A stretch of DNA of 38,764 nt from positions 1 through 38,764 of the forward strand of contig DASWED010000072.1 in the NCBI GenBank assembly GCA_036394995.1. Reading direction: 5' to 3'. Of this stretch, positions 6,803-14,108 are shown piece after piece; the stretch's first letter is position 1; each line of letters begins with the position of its first letter. Origin of the DNA: DASWED01 sp036394995. Lineage in GTDB: Bacteria; Actinomycetota; UBA4738; JACQTL01. The notes under the pieces are model-generated. The model saw nothing but the letters and a program-made list of their open reading frames with translations. It did no database searches and was not told the DNA's origin. Both the position numbers and the translations under genes were made by a program.

Positions 6803-8773
6803 TCAGGGCCCTCCGACGTTGCGCTCGAACGAGCCGATGTCGCACCTCGGGCCCTGAGGTCGGTGGACGCCTCGCTGGTCGGTGGCCGCCCCGCACACGG
6901 CCGGAGCGATGACGTCCAGGGCCGGGCTGCCGGCGAGCAGCGCCAGCGTGAGGGTTGGGCCGCCGTTGTCGGCGAGCGATCCCAGCTTGGGGTTCGTGTC
7001 GAGCTTGTCGTTCGTCTTCCTGGTGAACGAGCACCCGGACGTCGTCCCCAGCAGGTTGTTCCCCTGCGACGCCACCGGGCCGGAGCAGTTCGGACCTCCC
7101 GATGCCGGACCGGTGTTGAGGGCAAGGATCGTGGCCCTGAGCGCGGTGGTCCCGTTCCCCACGACGAGGCCTCCACCCTGGAACGTCTCGGTGTGGGCCT
7201 CGCCGCCCACCAGGTTGCGGGCCACCGTGGCGTTCGTGAGAACTGTCGAGTTCGCGGAGGAGATGATCCCGCCGCCGAAGGACATGGCCGTCCCCGAGCC
7301 CTCCGAGGATTCCGCCCGGGCCACGTTCCCGGTGACCGTCGAGTTGGTGATGGAGTGGGGACCCGCCCCGGAGAGCCCCACCCCGCCCACGCTGGCCGTG
7401 GCGACGTTCGACCCCTGGGCGGTGGCATGGACGGTGTTGCGGCTGATGGTGGACGCGACGACCGTGGAACTCGAGAACGCGGCCAGCCCGCCCTGGATGG
7501 CCTGGGCGCCGTTGCTGTCGGCGCTCGCCGTCACGTGGTTGCCGTCGATCGTGGACCTCACCATCGTGAGCGAGCCGCTCGCGGCGAGACCGCCGGGCCC
7601 CGCGATCGCACCCGTGCCGCCGTGGGCGGACACCCGGGAGTTCGAGATGGTCGAGAAGCGGATCGTCAGGGGACCGCCGCTTCCGATCCCCCCGTCGCGG
7701 GCGCTGGCCCCAGCGCTCGCGGTCGCGGACACGCGCGACCCGATGATGCGGGTACTTGTGATCGTCGTTCCGGTGTCGCCCACGAGGTTGAGCCCGCCGG
7801 CGGTGGCGGTGGCGGTGGCGCTATTCGCGGTCGTCGCCGCCATCGCCACGTTCCCGGCGAGCGTCGATGCGGAGATGGTGCCCTTGTCGAACGTTCCCAT
7901 CAACCCGCCCGCGACCACGGACGCGCCGGCGCCGGAGCTCGAGGCGCTCGTGACGTTGCCACTCACCGTGGAGTCCCGGATGACCAGGCGCTGGGTCGAA
8001 ACCTCCAGTCCGGCGCCTTCCGAGACCGCCGAACCGGTCGCGACCGCCGTGGCGGAGTTGGTGTCGATGTGGGAGGACGTCACGGTGATCGCCGTGTCCC
8101 CTCGCGCCAGGAGGCCGCCGCCATCGGCTTGCGCAAAGCTCCCCGTCGATCTCGCGACGGCCCGATTGAGGGCCACCGTGGAGCCGAGAAGCGTGAGGCG
8201 ACCGCCCTGCTGCATGATCCCTCCGCCGCTGACCGACACGCCCGCCGAGCTCGAGATCGTGGCCCGGTTCCCGACCACCCTGGACGCCGTCAGGGTGAGT
8301 GAGCCTCCGTTGGAAAAGATCCCGCCGCCCACCGCGAACGCGCCGGTCGCGACGTTGTTCTCGACCGTCACCCTGTTGAGGGTGAGCACCCCCCCGTTCA
8401 TGTCGATGCCGGCGCCGCGCGGGGACAACCCGCCCGTGATCGTCAGGCCGACGAGGTGCACGGTGTGGGGGCTGCCGATCTCCAGGGTCGTGGCGGCGTC
8501 GTTGCCGTCGAGGGTGGCCGTCGGATTCCCCTTCAGCGTGAGGTCTTTGACCACGATGAAGTGCCCGATGCAGGTTCCCTTGACGAGCAGCGTCGATCCG
8601 CCCGGCGCCAGATCGATCTTCGTCTGGAGGTTCGCCGCGGAGCAGTCGACGTTGATGGTCGCGGCGAGGGCGGGCGGGCCGAGGGCCACCGCTGGCGCAA
8701 GGATCGTGCAGACGAAGGCAAAGATCGCGACGCGGCGCCGCACGCTTCGAGGTGTGGTGCGGAGATCGCTCAT
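6803..8773 (-). CDS. Secreted right-handed beta-helix protein (choice-of-anchor Q type)
   Basis: A 656-residue exported protein. A twin-basic N-terminus and hydrophobic segment form a signal peptide ending near ALAAT. Many imperfect beta-helix coils rich in Ser, Thr, Gly and Asn follow (repeats like TITSTRIIGSRVS, STVSGNV, STIDGNHV). The C-terminus carries the LLGTTSGCSF, NDKLDTNPKLGSLADNGGPTLTLALLAGSPALD and DQRGVHRPQGPRCDIGSFE blocks typical of choice-of-anchor Q proteins. Beta-helices of this kind are adhesins or polysaccharide-active proteins; no catalytic site is recognisable here. GGGAGG stands 5 nt before the ATG. The upstream region carries a striking repeated promoter element (8856-8923). 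Confidence 0.85.
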   Translation of the reverse strand: MSDLRTTPRSVRRRVAIFAFVCTILAPAVALGPPALAATINVDCSAANLQTKIDLAPGGSTLLVKGTCIGHFIVVKDLTLKGNPTATLDGNDAATTLEIGSPHTVHLVGLTITGGLSPRGAGIDMNGGVLTLNRVTVENNVATGAFAVGGGIFSNGGSLTLTASRVVGNRATISSSAGVSVSGGGIMQQGGRLTLLGSTVALNRAVARSTGSFAQADGGGLLARGDTAITVTSSHIDTNSATAVATGSAVSEGAGLEVSTQRLVIRDSTVSGNVTSASSSGAGASVVAGGLMGTFDKGTISASTLAGNVAMAATTANSATATATAGGLNLVGDTGTTITSTRIIGSRVSATASAGASARDGGIGSGGPLTIRFSTISNSRVSAHGGTGAIAGPGGLAASGSLTMVRSTIDGNHVTASADSNGAQAIQGGLAAFSSSTVVASTISRNTVHATAQGSNVATASVGGVGLSGAGPHSITNSTVTGNVARAESSEGSGTAMSFGGGIISSANSTVLTNATVARNLVGGEAHTETFQGGGLVVGNGTTALRATILALNTGPASGGPNCSGPVASQGNNLLGTTSGCSFTRKTNDKLDTNPKLGSLADNGGPTLTLALLAGSPALDVIAPAVCGAATDQRGVHRPQGPRCDIGSFERNVGGP

Positions 8774-8855
8774 GACGCCCTCCCGGATCGCGACGAACGA
8801 CGAGGCCCCATGTGGTGGCTCCTTCCTCGGTGGGTGGCCCGTGGGCGCAGCACCG

Positions 8856-8923
8856 AGGATGCCCGCACGGCGTGTGACCGCCCGTGTGAGGCGACGCAGT
8901 CACGATCCGATCGTGCTCACACG
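8856..8923 (-). promoter_or_regulatory. Heptamer-repeat promoter of the beta-helix gene
   Basis: On the minus strand TCACACG-N5-TCACACG (8889-8871) is followed after 9 nt by CATCCT (8861-8856), a plausible -10 box. That leaves a 5' leader of about 75 nt before the ATG at 8773. A third heptamer in the opposite orientation lies at 8917-8923. Between them is a 7-bp-arm palindrome, CACGATCCGATCGTG, at 8901-8915. The same repeat with the same spacing to a -10 box occurs upstream of the FAD oxidoreductase at 36427-36460. Direct heptamers upstream of the -10 are how SARP and PhoB-type activators bind. Confidence 0.5.
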
Positions 8924-8982
8924 TGGATGGAGCGGGATCGTCGTTCGGCGGCAAATACGAATGTCTGGGCGCCGGTGAGCTC

Positions 8983-9057
8983 TGGTGGGCGCTGGTGGGT
9001 TCGAACCACCGACCTCTCGCTTGTAAGGCGAGCGCTCTCCCGCTGAGCTAAGCGCCC
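8983..9057 (-). tRNA. tRNA-Val (anticodon UAC)
   Basis: On the minus strand the sequence folds as a complete cloverleaf: acceptor GGGCGCT with AGCGCCC, D-arm GCTC/GAGC, anticodon stem CTCGC/GCGAG with loop CTTACAA, and T-arm GGTGG-TTCGAAC-CCACC. The anticodon UAC reads valine codons. The 3' CCA is encoded. A possible -10 box, TAGAGT, lies at 9071-9076. Confidence 0.96.
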
Positions 9058-9117
9058 CGTCGGCGCCTGGACTCTACCTGCGGACGACGCCGCATCCGCT
9101 TCGGCCGAGTTCGCCGA

Positions 9118-9240
9118 TCACCCGTCGGGGGGCGCCGGGTACTCGACCATGCTCGCCCTCCCCGTCGAGCGAGCCTTTCCGGCGGTCCACCCGATGGCGA
9201 TGGCCGCGGTCACCACCTGGATCAGGATCGACATGCCCAT
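9118..9240 (-). CDS. Possible 40-aa single-span membrane peptide
   Basis: An ATG at 9240 opens 40 codons. MGMSILIQVVTAAIAIGW is a hydrophobic stretch long enough for one membrane span and is followed by a basic turn (TAGKARSTGRAS). There is no ribosome-binding site, and the frame overlaps the edge of a transposase relic. It may be chance. Confidence 0.18.
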   Translation of the reverse strand: MGMSILIQVVTAAIAIGWTAGKARSTGRASMVEYPAPPDG

Positions 9241-9269
9241 CTGACACCGGTTCGCTTCACGACCGTCCT

Positions 9270-9418
9270 CGACTTCGCTCCGGAGGTACGGTGACGATCC
9301 CGGACCGATCGACCGAGAGCGGGTTCACCGCGTGCACGGCGTAGCCGGTGGCCACGAGCGCCCCAACCAGTAGGTCCCGGTCGAGTTCGATGCCGATCAC
9401 CACGTCCGTGGGCTCCTC
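9270..9418 (-). pseudogene. IS110-family transposase relic
   Basis: On the minus strand one frame reads VVIGIELDRDLLVGALVATGY then AVHAVNPLSVDR. After a one-base slip the next frame continues VRDRHRTSGAKS. In IS110 (DEDD) transposases the equivalent is a run of the form LLVxALxxxGxxVxAINPxxVxRYRDRHxxSGAKSDxGDA, so the identity is clear. The sequence is lost straight after GAKS, and the upstream half is also missing. This is a roughly 50-codon fragment with a frameshift. No intact insertion-sequence ends are visible. Confidence 0.7.
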
Positions 9419-9427
9419 GGCGTTTCG

Positions 9428-9724
9428 TTAGGCGCCCGTGATGGGTTCGGCCTCGGCCGGGTCCTCCTCGCCCTGGACGGCGCCGCAGGCTCGGCAGACG
9501 ATCTCGCCGAGCATCGCCGAGAGCCGGATGGCGCCGCAGCGTTCGCACCGATCCAGGGCAGTGGCGAAGTTGGGGCGTTCCTCCTGGCACACGGGGCACA
9601 CCAGGACCTGCCGGCCGCCGGCCACGGCGCGGAGCCACGGGCGGGACCGCTTGTCCGGGTCGTAGGTCGGCCGTCCGCACAGGTAGCATCCCGTGCGCGG
9701 GATCCCGGCGTCCGCCTCCGTCAC
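9428..9724 (-). CDS. Small double zinc-ribbon protein
   Basis: A 98-residue protein with four CXXC knuckles (CYLC, CPVC, CERC, CRAC), enough for two zinc ribbons. It has no other recognisable domain and its function is unknown. The start is GTG 9724. TATGCT, a TANNNT box, ends 6 nt before it and no ribosome-binding site is present, so the mRNA is probably leaderless. It diverges from the enoyl-CoA hydratase-like gene, with 35 nt between the two start codons. Confidence 0.7.
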   Translation of the reverse strand: MTEADAGIPRTGCYLCGRPTYDPDKRSRPWLRAVAGGRQVLVCPVCQEERPNFATALDRCERCGAIRLSAMLGEIVCRACGAVQGEEDPAEAEPITGA

Positions 9725-9759
9725 CGGGACAGCATAGTGACCGCCGAAGGAGAACCGAG

Positions 9760-10554
9760 GTGGCCGACGACTTCGAGACCCTGACCCTGGACACCGCCGG
9801 CGGCGTGGCCGTCATCACCCTCCGCCGTCCGGACAAGCGCAACGCGATGAACCGGACCATGTTCGTCGAACTGGGGGACGCCGCCCAGGCTGCGGCCGAC
9901 GACCCGGAGGCCCGCGTGGTCCTCGTCCGGGGCGAGGGCCAATCGTTCTGCGCCGGCATCGACCTCACCGCGTTCGGCGATCTCATGCGGGGGTCCGCCG
10001 ACGTCCTCCGTGAATTCATCGTCGTGGCCCAGCGTCCGTTCGGGCTCCTGGCGTCCATGCCGAAGCCCACCGTCGCGGCGGTCCAGGGGCACGCCCTGGG
10101 GGCCGGGTTCCAGCTCGCGCTGGCGTGCGACCTCCGCCTGGCCGCCGAGGGGGCCTCGTTCGGGATGCTCGAGCTGAACTTCGGGATCATCCCGGACCTG
10201 TCCGGCAACCACCGGCTGGCCGCGCTGGTCGGGCCGTCGCGCTCCAAGGAGCTCATCTGGACCGGGCGGCGGTTCGACGCGGAGGAGGCCGAGCGCCTGG
10301 GCGTGGTGAACCGCGTCGTCCCGGCCGAGGCCCTCGAGAAGGAGGCCGACGAGCTGGCGGCCACGCTGAAGGCCCGCGCTCCCCTGCCGGTCCGCCACGT
10401 GAAGGCCCTGGCCGACCGGGCGGGGCACGACTCGCTCGAGGCGCTCATGGCCGCGGAACAGGACGCGCAGGTGGAGTGCCTGTCGAGCGAGGACCACCGG
10501 GAGGCCGTCGCCGCCTACTTCGAGCGCCGGGAACCGCGGTTCACCGGCCGTTGA
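9760..10554 (+). CDS. Enoyl-CoA hydratase/isomerase family protein
   Basis: A 264-residue crotonase-fold protein acting on acyl-CoA thioesters. The oxyanion-hole regions are visible: FCAGIDLTAF near residues 63-72 and GHALGAGFQLALACD near 110-124. Of the two glutamates that hydrate the double bond in classic enoyl-CoA hydratase, the first is replaced by Gln (Q118 in GAGFQL) and the second is kept (E138 in MLELNFG). That pattern fits an isomerase or another crotonase activity better than a standard hydratase. The start is GTG 9760 with AAGGAGA 6 nt upstream. Its stop overlaps the next gene's TTG. Confidence 0.88.
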   Translation: MADDFETLTLDTAGGVAVITLRRPDKRNAMNRTMFVELGDAAQAAADDPEARVVLVRGEGQSFCAGIDLTAFGDLMRGSADVLREFIVVAQRPFGLLASMPKPTVAAVQGHALGAGFQLALACDLRLAAEGASFGMLELNFGIIPDLSGNHRLAALVGPSRSKELIWTGRRFDAEEAERLGVVNRVVPAEALEKEADELAATLKARAPLPVRHVKALADRAGHDSLEALMAAEQDAQVECLSSEDHREAVAAYFERREPRFTGR

Positions 10555-12026
10555 ACCGGCACCCCCGGGCGGCGAGACGGGGGGTCCGCTCGGCACTGGG
10601 CCTGGGCCTGGTCGTGACCCTCGGCGCCGCCTGCACCGCCCCGTCTCCGGCCGCGAGCCCCCCTGCATCGGCCGGGCGCGCCGCGACCGTCACCCCTCCG
10701 CAGCCCTCGGTCTCCACGAGCACTCTCCCGCCGCCGACGCGAACCACCGGCCCCCCGCCGCCCGGGAAGCTCCCCCCGGGAGCCCTCCCCGGCACGCGGC
10801 TCGCCCCCGCCCGGAAGCTCGCCGCGGCACGGCGGCACATCCGTCACGTGGTGTTCATCGTCAAGGAGAACCGCACGTTCGACACCTACTTCGGCGCCTT
10901 CCCCGGGGCCGACGGCGCCACCACGGGCCGGACCTGCGACGGTTCCACCGTGCCGATCACGCGCGCCGAGGACCGGACCGACGACGTCGAGCACCACTTC
11001 ATCCCGGCGCTCGACGCGATGGACGGCGGGAAGATGGACTGCTTCGACCGCCTGTGGGACGCCCACCAGCTCCAGTCCTACGTCCAGTACGGGCGGGACC
11101 AGATCCCCGCGTACTGGTCGTGGGCCAGGCGGTACACGCTGGCCGACCGGTTCTTCAGCTCGGTGTTCGGCCCGACCGGCCCGGAGCACCTGTGGACGGT
11201 CGCCGCGCAGTCCGGCCGGTTCGTGGACCACGAGGCCCCCGGACAGTTCGGCACGAACGGCATCCCCCGCGAGTACTGCGACGACCGGACCGAGCAGGCA
11301 TTGTCCTTCCGGAGGCTCCTGGCGGCCGAACGGACCCAGGCCTTCCGGCTGGAGGCGGACCGCGACACCGCCGGCCGCATCCACCGGTTCCTGATCGAAC
11401 GGTGGCCGTGCTTCGACGTGAAGGTGCTCCCGGACGAGCTCACGGCGCAGCACGTCTCGTGGCGGTACTACCGCGGCGACAACGGGTTCGTGGCCCCGCT
11501 GCGACAGATCCGCCACGTGTGGTTCGGCCCCGAGCGTCGGAACGTGATCACCGAGCCGGAGTTCGTTCCCGACGCCCGGGCCGGGCGGCTCCCGGCGGTG
11601 TCGTGGCTGACGCCGCCGGTCTCGCTTTCGGAGCACCCGCCGGGCAGCGTGTGCCAGGGGGAGAACTGGACCGTGCGCGCCGTGGACGCGGTGATGCGAT
11701 CCCCGCAGTGGCGGAGCACGGCCGTCGTGCTGACCTGGGACGACTTCGGCGGGTTCTACGACCACGTGTCCCCGCCCCACGTGGACCTGTTCGGCCTGGG
11801 ACCGCGGGTGCCGGCCATCGTGATCTCGCCGTGGGCCCGCCGGGGGTTCGTGGACCCGGCCACGCTGGAGTTCTCCTCGGTGCTCCGGCTGATCGAACGA
11901 CTCCACGGCCTGCGCCCCCTGGGGCCGCGGGACCGGATCGCGGGCGACCTGCTGGAGGCGTTCGACTTCAGCCGCCCTCCCCGGCCGCCGGCCGTCCTGG
12001 CGGAACGGGACTGCTCGGGGGCCTGA
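10551..12026 (+). CDS. Phosphoesterase-family lipoprotein (phospholipase C / acid phosphatase type)
   Basis: 491 residues of the PF04185 phosphoesterase family. The signal sequence LGLGLVVTLGAAC ends in a good lipobox, followed by a Pro/Thr/Ser-rich linker. The domain then begins with HVVFIVKENRTFDTYFG and shows FGPTGPEH, LTWDDFGGFYDHVSPP and GPRVPAIVISPWARRG, the metal- and phosphate-binding segments of the family. Members cleave phospholipids or phosphomonoesters outside the membrane. I place the start at TTG 10551, which overlaps the stop of the preceding gene as TTGA; a later GTG (VRSALGL) is possible. Confidence 0.85.
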   Translation: MNRHPRAARRGVRSALGLGLVVTLGAACTAPSPAASPPASAGRAATVTPPQPSVSTSTLPPPTRTTGPPPPGKLPPGALPGTRLAPARKLAAARRHIRHVVFIVKENRTFDTYFGAFPGADGATTGRTCDGSTVPITRAEDRTDDVEHHFIPALDAMDGGKMDCFDRLWDAHQLQSYVQYGRDQIPAYWSWARRYTLADRFFSSVFGPTGPEHLWTVAAQSGRFVDHEAPGQFGTNGIPREYCDDRTEQALSFRRLLAAERTQAFRLEADRDTAGRIHRFLIERWPCFDVKVLPDELTAQHVSWRYYRGDNGFVAPLRQIRHVWFGPERRNVITEPEFVPDARAGRLPAVSWLTPPVSLSEHPPGSVCQGENWTVRAVDAVMRSPQWRSTAVVLTWDDFGGFYDHVSPPHVDLFGLGPRVPAIVISPWARRGFVDPATLEFSSVLRLIERLHGLRPLGPRDRIAGDLLEAFDFSRPPRPPAVLAERDCSGA

Positions 12027-12032
12027 CCGGTC

Positions 12033-12311
12033 TCACTCGGACGCGCCGGACCACGACCTCCCGGCCACGTCCCGGAAGTCCACCATCGAGTCGCCACGCT
12101 GGAGGGACGATGCCAGCCGGTCCATGGCCGAGGCGGCCTCGCCGTCGGTGGGCGTCGCGGCCAGCGTGTAGAACTCCCCCTCGCCCTCGGGTTCCCACCC
12201 GATGGCGTAGGCCCGGAGCTCGTAGGTCCCCTCGTCCTCCTCCAACTCGACCAGCACGTACTCGATGTGTTCCATGTTCACGAGCTCGTCTTCCTGCGTG
12301 CGGACCCACAT
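12033..12311 (-). CDS. Small acidic hypothetical protein
   Basis: 92 residues, strongly acidic in the middle (VELEEDEGTYELRAY, EPEGEGEFYTL). I do not recognise a family. The alternating pattern suggests a small beta-rich soluble protein. The ATG at 12311 is preceded by GGGAGG at a 6-nt distance, which makes it a credible gene. It converges with the phosphoesterase gene, 6 nt away. Confidence 0.6.
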   Translation of the reverse strand: MWVRTQEDELVNMEHIEYVLVELEEDEGTYELRAYAIGWEPEGEGEFYTLAATPTDGEAASAMDRLASSLQRGDSMVDFRDVAGRSWSGASE

Positions 12312-12742
12312 CGCGCGCCTCCCTCTTCGATCGCCGGGCAGGGGCGCCCCGGGCGGCGGCACGGAGACGAGCCCCCGTTCGCCGGATCGATGCTAGCGGA
12401 GGCGGCCGGTGCGATCGACCGGGACCGCCGGACCTGTTCGGCCAGGGAGATGTCGTCCAGCAGCAGCCGGGCGCGCTTCCGGGCCGCGAGGTCCACGGCG
12501 GCGCTGGTCACTTGGCCGAACTCGCCCTGCTCGTCCACGAGCGCGGGATGCAGCGAAGTGACATGGTGGTCGTGTCCATCAACCGGTCCCTACTCTGGCC
12601 AAAGGAGGCCAAACCGGCACCGAGCACGCGGGGGGGCGTTGCGAGATCCGCCCCCGGTGCGCGAGCATGGGGGTTGGACCCGATGTCCGGCCGGCGGGAT
12701 CGCGACCCGCCGGCGCCGCTGCAGAGCCGGAAGGAGATCGAC
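12312..12742. other. Region without a convincing gene
   Basis: Between divergent genes I see no supported gene in these 431 bases. A minus-strand frame around 12430-12560 reads ALVDEQGEFGQVTSAAVDLA then ARKRARLLLDD, which looks protein-like. It has no ribosome-binding site and ends in low-complexity sequence, so it may be a gene remnant. Confidence 0.3.
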
Positions 12743-13966
12743 GTGGCCGACGAGACCAGGACCGAGACCGGGGAATCCCCCGGATCCCTCGTGGCACTCG
12801 AGCTGGGACCGTCGGTCAATTCTGCCCAGGCGCTGGCCCGCGTGATGACCGACCACTGGATGGAGGCGACCAGGGCGTTCATCAAGGGCGACCTCGAACG
12901 ATTCATCCGGGAACGCCTGGGCAACGCCGAGCTGGCCGACTTCGCCCGCGACCAGGCCCAGGGCAACGGATCCTCCGCCGACGCCAGGATGTTCCGTCTG
13001 ATCCTCCGTCTCGACCCGAAGATCGAGGCCCGGTACATGGGCTACGAGCTGAACGAGGCCGGGCTGGCCGGGCTCGCGGCGGAGCAGGACGGGCCGTTCC
13101 CCACCCAGGACTCCTCCGGGGCCCTGCGGACCATGTACACGGACCGGGTCCTCACCACGTACGCCGAGGCCTCCGGCGCGGACCGGTTCCGCGAGCTCGA
13201 CGACCGCTGGCACGAGGAATTCTCGACGTGGCAGGAGCTCGTGGAACGGGTCAAGACGTCGGGTGGGGACGACCTGTTCTCGGCGCTCTCGTGGCGGGCC
13301 AGGGCCCGGATCCTCCTCGGCCTGGTGGACACGAAGGCCGCCGAGGGGATCCGGGAACGGGCCCGGGCCGCCGCCTCCGACAAGGTCACCAACCACAGCT
13401 GGATGAAGGGCCTCTCACCCGACGATCCCAGCATCGGGACGGTGCTGGCGACCGCGGACCTCGCACAGGCGGCCGCCACCACCGACGACCCCGTGGTCGT
13501 CCAGCGAAAGGCCCGGGCAAAGGCCATCCGCGGGCGGATCTGGTCCATCGTGTCCACCCTCGTGTTCATCGGCCTCGTCGTGTGGGGGTTCCTGGCGCTC
13601 AGCAATACCGGGGGCACCACGCAGGCGGAGTCGGCGACTCCCACCGGGACGGCCGTCAACCCGACGGCCGCCTCAACCGACCCGGCGACGGCGTCGGTGC
13701 AGGGGACCGGGGTGACCAACAAGGCGGTCGACATGCTCACGGAGCCGAAGGAAGGGGCCGACGTCGTCCAGCACCTGGACCAGTTCACCGTGGTCGAGCT
13801 CATCGGATCCGCCCCCGGCTTCTCATGGATCCGGATCAAGGACACCCCCGACGTCGCCGGCTACGTGCCCGGGGCCGACGTCTCGATCCGGTGCCCCGGC
13901 ACCTGTAACATCGCGCCGGCCTCGCCGCCGGCCTCGGGAAGCCCGGCCGCGTCCCCGTCCGGCTGA
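12743..13966 (+). CDS. Membrane-anchored protein with C-terminal SH3-like domain
   Basis: 407 residues in three parts. A helical N-terminal domain (about 18-215), rich in charged and aromatic residues (HWMEATRAFIKGDLERFIRERL), belongs to no family I can name. A single membrane span lies at about 266-287. A Thr/Ala/Pro linker leads to a bacterial SH3-like module at about 322-383 (TNKAVDMLTEPKEGADVVQHL through GFSWIRIKDTPDVAGYVPGADV). The last residues are Ala/Ser/Pro repeats. The topology suggests a cytosolic sensor or scaffold joined to an extracytoplasmic SH3 module that could bind cell-wall peptide. The start is GTG 12743 with AAGGAG 6 nt upstream. Confidence 0.7.
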   Translation: MADETRTETGESPGSLVALELGPSVNSAQALARVMTDHWMEATRAFIKGDLERFIRERLGNAELADFARDQAQGNGSSADARMFRLILRLDPKIEARYMGYELNEAGLAGLAAEQDGPFPTQDSSGALRTMYTDRVLTTYAEASGADRFRELDDRWHEEFSTWQELVERVKTSGGDDLFSALSWRARARILLGLVDTKAAEGIRERARAAASDKVTNHSWMKGLSPDDPSIGTVLATADLAQAAATTDDPVVVQRKARAKAIRGRIWSIVSTLVFIGLVVWGFLALSNTGGTTQAESATPTGTAVNPTAASTDPATASVQGTGVTNKAVDMLTEPKEGADVVQHLDQFTVVELIGSAPGFSWIRIKDTPDVAGYVPGADVSIRCPGTCNIAPASPPASGSPAASPSG

Positions 13967-14108
13967 ACCCGGCGAACGAACATCCCTTCGCCTGGTTTGC
14001 GCGTGACCCCGGCGGGAAATGATGCGTGCGCCGTGTCGCTGCCGCCCTGCCCGCCGGCGACGCCATGGAGTCGAACGGGCGCGGCACCGGAAGGACTGGA
14101 GGGGGAAC

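Noticed and set aside
6882..8978. 698-codon plus-strand frame
   Set aside because: It is the antisense of the beta-helix gene, whose signal peptide, repeats and C-terminal motif are clear. The plus-strand product is Pro/Ala-rich with no domain.
6803..9057. Possible genomic island bounded by tRNA-Val
   Set aside because: I looked for a direct repeat of the tRNA 3' end and for an integrase gene and found neither in the window.
12430..12560. Protein-like minus-strand segment (GEFGQVTSAAVDLAARKR)
   Set aside because: It has no ribosome-binding site and no clear family, and it runs into low-complexity sequence. It is kept only as a possible remnant in the note on that region.
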